DNA from: Telmatactis stephensoni
Taxonomy: Eukaryota > Cnidaria > Anthozoa > Actiniaria > Isophelliidae
Length of the DNA: 64,000 nt
Reading direction: 5' to 3'
Assembly: GCA_029948255.1 (NCBI GenBank)
Contig: JALIZF010001462.1
Span: forward strand, 186,001 to 250,000
Under the pieces are notes generated by a model that saw only the letters and a list, made by a program, of their open reading frames with translations, was not told the origin of the DNA and searched no databases. The translations under genes were made by a program, and so were the position numbers. Positions 1-12,439 of this stretch are shown in pieces (the stretch's first letter is position 1; each line of letters starts with the position of its first letter).

Positions 1-1004
1 ATATCTGAATAAATATCACTATGGTCACTGAGTTGAAAGCCTTATAATTCTCAGGAGACTGAAGGGCAAGAAATAAAGCTTGATCTATAGTCTTTATTTC
101 AACTTTTACAACAAAATGCAATATTTGTTTGCCTATTACCACAGCAAGCCCAATTCATTTGAATCAAAAACGTCAAAATTTAAAATTATTATTATATTTA
201 AATGGGAGCTCCGCTATTAGGTAGTACCTAATTTTTATATTATTTTACAATATAAAAAAAGCTCTCTTACCTCGCAGCGCCAGTCTATCATCTAAGACGT
301 TGAACATTTTGGTTCTATAAAACTACCTTTCACTGCTTTTCTTTGATTTCTATAAACTCTAAGAAAACTGCAAAGGCTTTACAGGTACTCCAGCAAATAA
401 CTTAGTTCAAATAAGAGTGAATAATTGATGAGAATTTTGCGCGGGAAACATACATTTTGTCGGCCATCTTTAAATACCACAGGAAACCCAAGCACGCACG
501 CAAATATCGAAATGCGCAGGAAGCCCGAAAGTAAAGTATTTTCAAAGAAAAGTTGCTGCAGTTGTTTGAAAATGAACAATTTATTTTACATCACTGAAAA
601 AAATTAACAAAAAAAATTAAAGCTGATTTTTAGCCTGTAACTCCGCTACATACACGCAAATTAAAATCTGACGCACTTCGCTAATATTTCATAGAGAGAC
701 TTCAAGGTAATCATTAACCGGCAGGCCATTTCGTGGTTGGATAGATTTTTTCTGTCCTATGAAAAAAAATTGAAGCAATCAGAAGGTAGGATAGGATATA
801 CAGAAGGCAAGGACCAACGAAAAATGGAAAGGTATGCAAAGAATTAGGAAATCGAGAAAATGTGCTACGAATAAAAGGGTTAACTTAGTCTAACAGTAAT
901 TGACAAGGAAGGCTACATGTAAGGTACCAGGTTCTCTAGCATACTGGGTGTTAAGTCAAGAACTTGAGTGTCTAGCTCAGGTTCAAGGTAAACTGATCTG
1001 GTTA

Positions 1005-1227
1005 AATTTAGACTGCGAGCAGTCCCACTTTGCCCTTCAGATTCAGTGAAGGCAATGGGGACGAGTTAGAGGCGGTAATTCAAGTGTGATGTCTGAAGTC
1101 CTACTTTTCCTAACCCTTTATTCTCCCCTCCCCAACTCGTCGCCATTGCCGCTCGTCCACGTATTCTAAAAACTCGTCTTTACTGAATCAGGAGGCGAAA
1201 AGTAGGACTGTTCGCATTCTAGTTAAA
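1005..1227. mobile_element. Degenerate MITE-like inverted-repeat element
   Basis: The left end reads TAGACTGCGAGCAGTCCCAC; the right end, reverse-complemented, reads TAGAATGCGAACAGTCCTAC. Internal segments are also inverted (ATTCAGTGAAGG with its partner ACTGAATCAGG). There is no ORF. It resembles a non-autonomous DNA transposon with diverged termini. Confidence 0.5.
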
Positions 1228-1507
1228 CTTTTGTGTTCAATAATCTATCTACCTTAAAGGACTTCATGTTGTGGACGTTTACACAGGCATGGACGATGTG
1301 TCGGGTGTTCTAGAAATCCACCTGCACCTGAGAATAAACACAAAAACAAAAAAGTAGAACTATATACAACGTCCGTGTCCCTGCGCATAAAACGATAATC
1401 TGCAACAGGCGCACACTGTGCCCTCTATTCCCACTGTATCCATACAAGGGGTAATTAAGTTGAAAGAAGTCCAACAAACGACAACTGAAAGTCTAGTCCA
1501 ACTTAGC

Positions 1508-1612
1508 CTGATTAACAGCCGCCTTTTTGCTCGCTTCAGAGTTGCTCCGACAAAGAGCTGCTTTCGAAGAGCAACTCCGGAGCGGGCGTAAAGACAGTTG
1601 TTACTCAGGCTA
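1508..1612. mobile_element. Short foldback element with about 45-bp arms
   Basis: Imperfect inverted arms begin GCCTGATTAACAGCCGCC and end in the complement of GCCTGAGTAACAACTGTC. The inner part, GCTTCAGAGTTGCTC, pairs with GAGCAACTCCGGAGC. It lies just downstream of the last visible exon of vWA gene A. Confidence 0.5.
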
Positions 1613-1682
1613 AGTCGAGTCTAGAAGACGTCTTTACGTCTATAGAGACTAGAAAGTATTACAGAGTTAAAGACTAGCTCAC

Positions 1683-4600
1683 CTAAGCATATATTTTTGA
1701 CAATTTTGTCGGTCATGAGCTGAAGGAAGTGGATATCAGAATTGAAAATATTTTGTTGTAATGGTCGTGTTGTAATCTCATCCATTTGATGGCCATCGAT
1801 ATATCGTCCAATACCCACTGTTATAATGCGTACGTTGTTGGATCGTAAATGTTTTGCTGGTCGCCTAACATCATCACAGGATCTGTACAAGCAATAATAA
1901 TAAATAACAATTTATTTATTTCTAGAGCGCAATTTAAGTGACGTAATGATCAAAGGCAATTTAAAATAAAAGTAACTAATAAATGAAATAAAAATACAAA
2001 ATAATTTTTATAATAGAATTGGGTTTCAAAACTATATATCGTATTTTTACATAAGCTGCTAGGATTCCCACTCTCCTGGTAAAACAAAATTTCCTGACTT
2101 TAATTTTCACTGAGAAATCCCATTTTTCACTGACGTTTTAGTGAACACAAATTTTGAACAATTTCTATTCCACTGTCATCAGTCAACGCTAAGGTTCGTG
2201 TAATTCCACAGCCAAGCTGCTAAAAGGGTTGTTTGACCCTTTCTAACAGAAAATATTTGACTTTTGTATACAATTTTGACAATATTTACCGGAACCATTA
2301 CTTCCTACCCTTTATCAGACAATTAAAACGACGTTCCGCCTTCCTCATCTCTATGTCAGCCACAAACCTTATTGGATATTTATGGTCAACCCTACCTCCC
2401 TCGAAGTCCTCGCAAGTATAAGATATTTTCAGTGCCGCCGCTAGTCTAACCTGTTATTAGTCAAAAGAACGACCACTTTTGGTTTATTAGATGACCTCTT
2501 AAACATGTGGTGATCAGCGTACGACAAGGCTCTGCCGATGCGAGGACGACCATGAGGACATAGATGTGCCAGACTGTTTAGCTTGTGAAGAACTTCGCGT
2601 TTACACGAAAACCTCGAAAATAAATGAACCGCGTTCGTTTAGCAATGATTCATTCTCGAATTAACTCAGCTAAAACGAGGACGAATTGAAAGACCTTCAA
2701 GATGGGGTAAAGCGAGTGTCAAATCGTAAAGCTTGTCACACAACCCTGTTGCGATGTAACTTTGTTTTAATTGCCAACTGAAGAAAAGGTGTATCATGAA
2801 AACGACACAAATCATACAAATACACACATATAGACACAATTGCGCTTTTGCCAGGTTTTTAGAAATCTCATACTTTTACTTTAAAACGAGGGATATTTCA
2901 CTCCATTTATTTCCATTTATTTCAGAGCAATGCACTGTCGTTGTCTGCAAGTGGCGCGCGTGAAGGTAGCTGCACGATCTTTTTCTGTCTTCATTTTAAG
3001 GCAGGAAATCTATTTGTAGAGCAGTTTACGTAACTATGGAAACATGGAGCGGCGCGCCTTCATGAAAAAAAATTTCGAATGTTTTTATAAACAACACTTG
3101 TCACAGACACATTCACGTCACGGCGCGGTCCGTATCACATTCATACGAAAACTGCTCTAATGGCTATTTTGAATTACTAATACCTATTGAAACTAAACGA
3201 CATTTTAGGAGTTGTACCATACGTGACAACACCAACTTGAGTTCTTTGTGGAGACAAATGAAACCGACTGACTACAGACTGGACGAAATTGGATATGTGA
3301 ATATCGACCATGGGTTGAGATGAAGATATTGGAACCAAGAATCCTAGCTGGATATCTGCTGCACAAGCTGAGATAATGAACAGCATATAAAACGTTAAGA
3401 TCAAGACGATAAATTGACGCAAAATCTTGTTGAGAATTGCTATTGAAAGGAATAGAAATTTGGAATAGAATTTGACGCAAAATCTGGAGGGGTTAGATAT
3501 GTTGAAAGAGGAGGCGTTTAAAAGAAAATTTCAAGCCAAATCTGGATGCGTTAGGGATGTTGTCGTAGTGGGGGAGAAGTGGAAGTATTGTTTAGTTGGA
3601 AAGGGAGTGTAAGGAGGGAAGGAGGGGTAGAGGTAGTGGAAAGGAGGTGTTGAGGATGAAAGAAAAATTATGAAGATGGAGGGTGTGGTCATGCCCTGAC
3701 TGACACCAATATTTTACAAGGATTATTTTTTGTGAGAAATTTCAATTTCCTCCTCCTATTTCTATAAATTGCAAAATGCTTGCAAATAAAGCACTGAAGA
3801 TATTCATTGTAATTATGCTGTTTTGGGGGCCATGAAGGACGTCTCCTCCCTTCCCCTCTCACATTGGTTTCGAATACACTTACTTGGTCCTTGGATCTTG
3901 TGAGCTATGAATTAAGAGTAAACAGATTATGAGAAGAGTTTTTTTGTGATTGACTTTCATACTGTCTTTCCATAGTGTAGAGCAAATTTGATTGATTGCC
4001 TGGGAAACCTACACACTAGCTGATGAATGCACGGTGGGGTTAAAAAAACGTTAAGGAAAAATTATACACTCGGCCAGCAGAGTTACTAAAGGTTAGTTAT
4101 GGTGTAATTTGTAAAACAATCGTGCCGTATAACACCTGCTATGCACCGTTTCTCACGTGCTAATTAACAAATTGATTCCATTTTTCCGTGCGTCTGTACT
4201 CCAATAGATGCACAGATGACGTCAAAATGTGGTGAGTACAAAAAAAAGTCACAAGTACAAAAAAAAGTCACAAGACAAATTCGAGTGACGTTACTGTTGT
4301 TCTTACCACATTTTGACGACTTCTGTGCATCTGTTAAAGTACAGACCCACGGAAATATATCTCAACCAATCAGAGCGCGCGTTAGATTTAGTGACGTCAT
4401 CTATGTATGTGTACTATAATCACACACGGTTCTCGACTAATCAGAGCGCGCGTAATATACCAATTATTATATAAAGTTTAATGCAACTTACCACAAGGAC
4501 ATAGAGGAATAAATGGAAGACATTCTCTTGTTGTTGTCGTGTTAGTTTTGGCAACTTTAGGTTGAGGCTCGTTCTGTACTGGTTTACAAACTGCAGTAGA

Positions 4601-5495
4601 ATTGGGCTTCGTTTTGCCTGAAACAATGGAATTGTGACAAAATTGTAACAAAATCATAACTGGATTCTTGTTTGTAAACAAAATAGTCTAAATTCTCAAC
4701 TGGTGGAAACTGGCAAAATATTCAAACAATTCAAACACAAAATAGAGGAATTGTCAGTCATATTCAAAGACTGTATAGAAAGTTTATGAATAACTTGCTA
4801 AAGATCTTAATTTGGTTTTAATTACGTTTGGATTTTTACTGAAATATCCCTGTCTTGCACAGTTATTTACGTGCACTGAAACTTCTCGACTGGTCTGAAC
4901 CGAACCTTACAAGTGTTTGAATTTTTCACGTCATAAAAGAGACAAAGACAGATAATTAGAAATGTCAAAATTAATGTCATGAAAAATGTCAGCTATACAC
5001 AGACAGGCTAGATACATTGGTTTATTCAAAGTTATATAGCACTCGTGTGAACACTAAATTACAGTGTGACGAATTACAAACAAGAAAAACGACAATTAAA
5101 TAGAAATTTCAAGTAGTAACGCTAGGGGACTACAGTCCTTAAGACTAGAGACTAAGATTATATTATATATTTAAAATGATAAAATTATCTGCTATATGAT
5201 AATTTTCTATAACTTCAATAATCAAAATAGCGTCTAGCGTCCATAGCTCAGTAGACTCATGGTTCATACTTGTACTGTTCTTTGATTCAAGAAACATTGT
5301 TGATCAACACAGAGAAAGTATACCTCTACCCAATAATGATACTCATAGCTTCATATACTCACCGCATCCTGCAGGTTTTATCTTGTTACTAATCATATTC
5401 TTTGACTTTGTTTTTATTTCTTTTGTGAGAACGTAGTAATTTGACAATACTAAAACAACCAATACTGGAAACAATCTCCTTCTCCATGAATCCAT
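1683..5495 (-). CDS. Secreted vWA-domain protein, gene A (partial, possibly broken)
   Basis: I recognise four exons, 5' to 3': 5363-5495, 4492-4617, 3184-3367 and 1683-1882; all have GT-AG borders and compatible phases (1, 1, 2, 1). Exon 1 begins with ATG at 5493-5495 and encodes a signal peptide (MDSWRRRLFPVLVVLVL). Exon 2 is a Thr/Pro/Cys linker ending PFIPLCPCG. Exon 3 is the first part of a von Willebrand factor A domain (IQLGFLVP through VGVVTYG), and exon 4 is its last part (VRIITVGIGRYIDGHQ through IVKNICLG). Two things are odd. The middle of the domain, which in gene B carries the VLVTDG strand, is not visible between 1.9 and 3.2 kb, and exons 3 and 4 join in phase without it. The metal-binding D-x-S-x-S motif is degenerate (VPISSS). 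vWA domains bind ligands in extracellular matrix and adhesion proteins; a metal-dependent role is doubtful here. No terminal exon was found. Confidence 0.6.
1883..3183. other. Apparent intron of vWA gene A without the expected vWA middle exon
   Basis: In gene B the corresponding interval holds a 177-bp exon with the central vWA strands. Reading the minus strand here I found no open segment resembling VTNILAAL or VLVTDG. The interval is AT-rich with scattered short repeats. Confidence 0.4.
4176..4460. mobile_element. Dispersed repeat with CRE-like and CCAAT motifs, copy 1
   Basis: A second copy lies at about 25,288-25,560. Shared landmarks in order: TTTTCCGTGCGTCT, GATGACGTCA (copy 2 GGTGACGTCA), a repeat of the first block in inverse (AGTACAGACCCACGG), CCAATCAGAGCGCGCG, a second TGACGTCA-like site, and a second AATCAGAGCGCGCG. 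It has no ORF of its own. This copy lies in the region of the first introns of vWA gene A. Confidence 0.6.
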
Positions 5496-6428
5496 CGTCA
5501 AAAGTCCCCACGGTTTAACGATCTTTTAACTACTATTTCCTAGTGAACATAGGTTTTTGATAAATGTCGTGAAACTGCTTTCGTTTTGTTGACGTGCCAC
5601 AGAGTTAAATCTGAAATTCAAGGTGTCGTTGACCTGTTTCGCTGTTAGGTGACGTTCATAAAACTAAAAAAAACAATTTGTAACATTCACAGCATGAAAA
5701 ACCTTTTTCAAGAAGTTTTGAATTTGGAAGTGGAAAGTAAAGATCTAGAAGAGAAAATGTTATGAGTGAATCAAGAGGAATTTGGTTCTCCTGCACTTGT
5801 TCCAGGCTAGAATATGACTGATGTAACTAAAGTAATTCATTAATTTTACTTACTTAGCTTTCTGACAAAGAACTTCTTGATATTTTGTGACGAGTAACTT
5901 TAACTGTGGATCACCGTTTATAAGAATACTTCACTCGCTATATTTCGTGTTCGGTTTCCCTATTTATTAATATTGTACTCGATTCAACATGAATTTTGAC
6001 AAGCTTACATCACAAGTCCGTATGGTCGAGAGTAAATATTTGTAACTTCCGACTTTGAACTTCCTTTGTTCTGGAGAACAGGTTGTTTACGAATGACACC
6101 AGATAAAAAGTGTAGTGCGATTTGATTAAACAAGTACAAAACAGTCACGAACATTGACAGGACAAGACTACCCTGGTTTGGGGTCAGGTTTTTCTCGTTT
6201 TTTCTCTCTTTGAAGCTCGTTAACAAAAATAACGCGCATGAAAATAAACGAGAACAGCCTCTGTGCAATGTTGATTTCAAGATGCGCGCGCAATCTTAAG
6301 AAAAAAGGGCTGGTTGCCGATCTTCGCGAATGGGATATCAAATCAGTGATGTAGTAAAATACATATAGACAAAATATAAAGACATTTTGTTATCAGAAAT
6401 ATTTATTAAAAAATGTCATATTTACATG
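5496..6428. other. Intergenic stretch between the two vWA genes
   Basis: It would hold the 5' UTR and promoter of vWA gene A (upstream of 5495) and the 3' end of gene B. I see no further coding exon; the open frame at 6005-6280 has no recognisable features. Confidence 0.4.
6402..6407 (-). terminator. Candidate polyadenylation signal (AATAAA) for vWA gene B
   Basis: The minus strand reads AATAAA about 22 bases past the candidate stop codon at 6429-6431. It supports a transcript end here but is a common hexamer in AT-rich DNA. Confidence 0.35.
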
Positions 6429-9400
6429 TTATTTACAAGGACAGTGAGGCGTGACCGGCACAAAAGGAACCATTGGATACTGTAAACAAAAACAAACACA
6501 AATATGAGAATAGAAAGTACACTGCTGTGGTTGGTTTGAAAAAAGAAATCTGACTTCGTTTAAAAAAATTAGTATTATGGACCATCGTGAGGATCCGGGG
6601 AGAGGAAACCCTAAGGGTCAGACTAGATAGTACCTTCAGACAAACCCTCGTGTTAAGGTGGCTCGACTGGGTTTTGTTTGAGGCGCACCTGTTTGATCGC
6701 AAAATGCGTCGCGGCCAAAAACCCAATTTCAAAACAAATTTCATAGCAAGTCTAGGGATAGTTTCAAGTTTCTTTTGACGATTAAATCATTATGATCGGA
6801 GCTTCCAATAATTTATAGTGACGGCGTTGCTATTTTAATAAACATGAAATTTTTAGACAAAATAAAGTTTTGTACAAAACCGCGTTTATTGGTTCATAGA
6901 ATCCAGGGTTTTTTTTGCTCAGTTTTTTTTTCTGAACTTGTGAATTCCGATTCCGCTCGTTGCACTCATCCTTTGTTATTCTAATATAATCCATTGAAAT
7001 TACTGTTTCAAATGATCATACTCGCAGCTATTTGGAAGGTTTACAAAAGGCAATCAAGAGTGGTACATCGGAATTTATTTATTTATTCATAAACTATATT
7101 TTGACACGATATATGATTAAAGCCTAGGGCTTGTTGGGTCGTGTATAAACTAAATATTAAGAATAAGAATAAGAATAAGAATAAGAATAAGAATAAGAAT
7201 AAGAATAAGAATAAGAATAAGAATAAGAATAAGAATAAGAATAAGAATAAGAATAAGAATAAGAATAAGAATAAGAATAAGAATAAGAATAAGAATAAGA
7301 ATTGAAATGATAAACAAAAGATGAAAAGGCGCAGCTCTATCAACTTCACCTAAATTCGTATTTCTCAAAATTGCGCAAAGCAATAATAGTAACAGCGAAG
7401 AACTTGATCTGGATTCTATGAACCAATAAACGCGGTTTTGTACAAAATTTTATTTTGTCTAAAAATTTCATGTTTATCAAAATAGCAATTCCGTCACTAT
7501 ATTTTATTGGTAGCTCCGATCTTAATGATTTAATCGTCAAAAGAAACTTGAAACTATCCCTTGACTTGCTATGAAATTTGTTTTGAAATTACGTTTTTGG
7601 CTGCGACGCATTTCAGTTTTGCGATCAAACAAGAGGCTGTTTGTGAGTCCTTTAAGTAAGATTTTTGACCAAGTGAACTAAATGCTTGGAATTATTTACT
7701 TTTTTGGTGCGTAAAAGTTCAAGCACGTTTTATTCGAAAACTCTTCTATAGAAGGTGCGCCTCAAACAAAACCCAGTCAGGCCACCTTAAGGGGTCGACA
7801 GACCAGCTAACTCAATTCAGATATGTTCCAGCGCCCGAGTTGAGACTCGGAACCAGAACCTGAGCTGGGACTACTGAACCCGAACTCTAACCCAAACTGG
7901 GACTACGAACCCGAACCCGAACCCAAACTGGGACTACGAACCCGAACCCGAACCCAAACTGGGACTACGAACCCGAACCAATCACAGCGGTAAGAAGCGA
8001 GTTGTGAACCATTGCTCCACCCTTGCCACCCGCTTCTCTTGCGCCCGCAGCTTGTCTGAATCTTACCTTCGCATATCTGTTTAACAAGTTCATTAATGAC
8101 GTGTTGGATTTTGCTAAAGTCGCCAGTAAAGACGTTCTTTGCTGTAGGACGAGACGCTATAGTGTTGAGTTGATGAATATTAAAGTAACGCCCAACACCA
8201 ACACATAGAATCTTGATTCCTGAGTCTTTAAGAATTTTTGCTGGCCAGAAGACATCATCACTTGAACTAAGAAAAAATTGATGTTGATTTAGAGCCATAC
8301 AAAATCAGTATAATTTTAACTATTTCAATCGAAACGACATCTCACTGTGAATAGTTGAAAGTACAGAAAACCATTCTATTAACGTTTCTAGAAGGTATAC
8401 TGCGAAAATCATGTCTGTTGCTATAACGACAGTTACCTAGGTGAGAGTGACGTACCTTCCGTCAGTTACCAAAACGATGACCTTTTTACGCTTAGATTTA
8501 GAACTACAATAGCATCCATAAAAGGATTTGTGAGCGAATACCAGCGCTGATCCTGTCCTGGCAGACCACGCAGTGTGCTTGACATGAGTTGGTTCACTTA
8601 GAGCAGCTAGAATGTTGGTTACCTTAGATCCCCTGTGAAATAAAGACATCAATTTATAAAATATACCAAGCAAGACAAGGAATTCTAGTATTATGGTCTC
8701 TTTCGACAACACATAATGATGGCCAACCCCTACTAAAGGCGCCGTAAGACCCACTCCATGTTAGCCGACGTGGCCTGGCCCCTCCCACCCCTCTCCCGAA
8801 GGGCGTCCGCATAGGCTATCTCCATGTCAGTTGCATGCTGCCTAACGAATCCATCTTTCTTCAAAAATAAGAATTCCTTAAAGTGGAGCATGTAAATAAC
8901 TAATTAAAACATTGGAGAGTCATCGATTTATTATTTAATTATCCATTCACTGTGTGCACAAATTGAAGTGTCTATCATTTCGTCGGTGAACTTAATCGCG
9001 ATACTCACCCATATAGTCCCAAATGAAGATACGGTCTATCTGCGTATGTCATTAAACCAACGCGTGTGTGCTTCATGCTGATCACAAACCTGAGAACAAC
9101 CTTTTTCACAAAGTTTCTTAGGAACTGATAGTTATGAATCCCCGTATGGGCAATACTTCTAGAAGCTTCAATCATAAACGCAAGATCGATATCTGACTTA
9201 CAGCCTTGGGAGAAAACCAAAACAATTTAGAAAACATTCACACAACTAAAATCAGAAAACAAATGAAAATGAGTATTGATCATTAAAAATATCGCTTACT
9301 TTGACTTGGGGCAGGATTGTCTGCAACTGTTGAAAATAATTGGGAATTTCATTGAGAGGTTAAAAATAAATACCTACGCAGCTTCACGAGCAATTCTATT

Positions 9401-10992
9401 GCAATGCATCATTTCTTACCCATCGAGACTGTTGTGAGCGACATTCAGCGTCTGCGGTTTATCTGCATGAGCTAAGGCACGTGACATTTCTGTTAACACG
9501 GACGTCACGCGTACGTTTTTGTTCGTGTGCGCGCCATTATAGATGAAATCTGCGAGAAAGGGAACCTCATCTTTGACGGCGCGCGCACGATCGTGTTAAC
9601 AAAAACGTTTCGCGTTTAACGCAATCGTTTGTAGCACGGCAAGTTTTGGAAGACTAGAATTAGTAGTATGTGTAGTGTGCCGGCACACGGGTGCGTCTTT
9701 TTATTATTCCCACATGCACAAATTTAGAAAATGTGACTAAAGGGTTAGGCAACGTTCATATAAATTGACAACACATCTTTTTTGTTACAGTTAGGCCTTT
9801 TCTCTACACTGAAACGACGTTTTCTTCTTTCATGAGATACGATGCGTTCAGTTTCAAATTCATGCGGACTTTTTTGTAAGCCAATCATGAGAAAAGACAA
9901 TCCAGCTGGATTTTCCCAACCACTTAATTAGTCAATTTTCTACTTATTACTACAATACTACATTTCAAATTAAAGTTAATTAATACCTGTAGGAAGCCAA
10001 TGTTGGACTGATGGAACAACAGGAGCCTTGGTTGGCAGCCAGTGTGTTGGGGCGTGGGAGATGAGATGCTTGTGAGGTTTGGTAACAATAATTGGTACTT
10101 GTGTGGGAATCCAGTGCGATGAAGTAGATTGGGCGAGTGTTGGTTTTGTGATCTTTATAGCTGAAATACTTGGTTTTGTAAGCTTAGTGACTTGAGCAGT
10201 TGGTTTTGCAAGCTTAGTGACTGGAGCAGTTGGTTTTGTAAGCTTAGTAACTGGATCACTTCTCGTAGGTTTTGGTGTGTTACTGACAGTTGTTTGGGTT
10301 GTCTTGGGTGTAAAAGACAAGTCAACAGCAGCAGGAATTCTTGCTTGGTAAACAACATAATTATTTTGCTTGAAATGAACTTGGTTTTGTTTAGGAATCA
10401 TTTGATCATGACTTCGAAATGCATGTTGATTGTGAAATGTACTCTGGTTCAAATTTTTTTGAACAATATTTGGTTGTTTCTTTATGACAACAGAACGCTC
10501 AATCCCGCCATGTTGTTCATCAAAGTCTTTAGCGTTAGAAACGAATACTAGACTTTTGTTTTGATATCGAAAATTCCTCGACCGGTAATAATAACTTTCT
10601 TTGTTACTAGAATCTTGACTGTTTGCAAAAGAGGATGGTAGTTCAAGAAAAAAAACATTACTAGAGCGCTTCGAACGCCTTTCACCTTGGGATAAGTCCT
10701 TGGACGGTATCCTTAAATCATTTTTAGTCTTCAAATATGTTGACGTTCTACGACTCTGACCATCCACTAGTGCTTCGTCACTCTGTCCATCTAACGAATT
10801 GGCTGTATTTAAGACATTTCTAGCAATAACCAAATTGAACCCAACAAAAATGACGCTCCATATACAACCATAGCGTAACATCTCAAACATTCCACGATCT
10901 AATCCATCGTTAGTCACATATCTCCAGTCCTTTAGAATTCTATTGTTTCTTAGGAAATGTTTAGTTAAACTTGAGCTGGTACATATTTCCAA
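6429..10992 (-). CDS. vWA-domain protein with Thr/Pro/Lys-rich stalk, gene B
   Basis: Exons: 9987-10992, a 21-bp microexon 9300-9320, 9009-9204, 8456-8632, 8067-8266, and a possible terminal exon 6429-6479. The first exon starts at Met 10992 or, more like a signal or anchor, at Met 10888-10890 before a hydrophobic run (CIWSVIFVGFNLVIA). A long polar stalk follows, with 10-residue repeats of the VTKLTKPTAP type. The microexon adds DNPAPSQ. The next three exons encode one complete vWA domain: CKSDIDLAFMIEASRSI, then KVIVLVTDGR, then IKILCVGVGRYF through VKQICEG. The metal-site motif reads E-A-S-R-S where D-x-S-x-S is usual; the later TDG aspartate is kept. Phases agree through 8067. The last exon is weaker: it reads PFVPVTPHCPCK and stop only in phase 0, whereas the vWA exon ends in phase 1, so an exon may be missing. 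The protein is probably extracellular; the ligand is unknown. Confidence 0.7.
6653..7790. mobile_element. 1.1-kb inverted-repeat transposable element with long arms
   Basis: The left terminus starts TTAAGGTGGCTCGACTGGGT and the right terminus, reverse-complemented, starts TTAAGGTGGCCTGACTGGGT. Pairing continues with small gaps over roughly 250 bases (6653-6905 against about 7411-7790), including TTTTGTACAAAACCGCGTTT. The centre contains a GAATAA microsatellite and no transposase ORF, so it looks like a non-autonomous DNA transposon. If the 6429 exon is real, the element sits in the last intron of vWA gene B. Confidence 0.75.
7158..7302. repeat. (GAATAA)n microsatellite, about 24 units
   Basis: This is a near-perfect hexanucleotide tandem repeat in the centre of the 6653-7790 element. 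The minus-strand frames of phenylalanine/leucine or isoleucine/leucine across it are artefacts of the repeat. Confidence 0.95.
7868..7980. repeat. Short tandem repeat, about 31-bp unit, three copies
   Basis: The unit AAACTGGGACTACGAACCCG plus an ACCCGA-type tail recurs with decreasing similarity toward the left. It lies just outside the transposon's right end, between it and the vWA exon of gene B. Confidence 0.7.
10138..10260 (-). repeat. 30-bp coding repeat (VTKLTKPTAP-type decapeptides)
   Basis: About four copies of a 30-base unit encode a Lys/Thr/Pro decapeptide in the stalk of vWA gene B (VTKLTKPTAP, VTKLAKPTAQ, VTKLTKPSIS, AIKITKPTLA). Copy number could vary between alleles. The composition suggests an extended, possibly O-glycosylated stalk. 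Confidence 0.75.
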
Positions 10993-12439
10993 AACATCAG
11001 ACCACCCATCAAATCACAGAGCTGCTCCCTGCCGAGAAATTTATTAATTTGAGTGGAATCACCAATTACGAGGAGGTAGGAATATCATAAACCTTCAAAA
11101 AGAGAGTATTTCCAATAAAAACATGATAAAAAAATAACATTTCACAATGCTTATTTGGTAGTACGTGAATTTTTGTAATATTTGTACTTTATTTAATACA
11201 GGTATCAAAACAAAATATCAATAACTGAGAAATGAAAAGAAAAAAATGAAACGTAAACGATAAAATGTTTTTGTCAAGATACCTTTTCGAGAAAAATTAC
11301 CTTTTTCGTTGTTTTCATTGTGACGCAATGTATGTCCAGTTAGACAACACATTTCTTAACATGTGTACAATAACAGTACAATACATTAAAAGGTACATCA
11401 CTGTCACGATACGCTGCTGATATACAACATATAATCGATCATGAATATGAATTTGAATCCAGTTTCCCTGAAAATAGCTAACGCGTAGGTACCTCTTTTT
11501 TCTCGTTTCGAGAAGCTTCTGGTACCAACAACGGCGCGACTTCACTGATAACATAAAATAAACATTTCATCGTCTTATCACGTAAATGTTACCAGCAACT
11601 TTTACACAATTCAGGGAATTGAGTGAAAGACCAGATTTACTGACACCTTCTTTTGTCTTTAATGGCTAAAAAACCAGTGTGAAATTATACTTCGTGTTAC
11701 AACTAATTATATTGCCAGGAACTTAACTGTGTCGTTTTCCAATACTTTTTCATATTGTTACCTCATGTAGACCAAAGTTTCGTCACATAGCAATGTCTAC
11801 TGCACTCGTTGTCAATTTGAGATCCATTTCTAGTTGTTTTACCGGTTTTCAAAAGTGCCACCTAAACACTGAAAACTAAAACAAAGAAGACTCGTGCTAT
11901 TTCTTTCAGGGTCTCACTGATTTCACGGTTGAACTCCGCAGCCTGTTATTTGGTATTAGTTGAAGATGTAGTCGTGGTTCTCACTAGCTTGAGAACCTGA
12001 TGGGACGTGCCCCAAAGTGCCCCTAACCCCTAATTTGAAATTTTGATAATCGTTTCTTTATAAATGGAAAATTCTGAGGCTTAAATGAATGAATGAATGA
12101 ATAAACTTTATTTAAAGAGGGTAACACGTGACAGCTTTCGCCGATAACCCTGTGGCCCTCTAACTAAAATAATATAGAAACCATTTGAAATCTGAATATG
12201 CAAATCAGGATTTAGTAAGGTCAACCCAGGAATTATCATATGTAAAGTTTCCATTGATGCACGAAGCTCTACATTGCAACCACCTCTTTCTATTGTTTTT
12301 TCCCTTTCCGTACGTTGATGTATCTGCATCGATTGACCACCAAGGAACAACAATGAGTTCTGACTGGGCCACCTGTGGAATATCAAAACCGGTTTGACTG
12401 GTATTCCCATGCCAATACATTTGCAATGATTTACCAACT

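Noticed and set aside
7083..7383. Phe/Leu and Ile/Leu repeat proteins on the minus strand
   Set aside because: They are translations of the GAATAA microsatellite.
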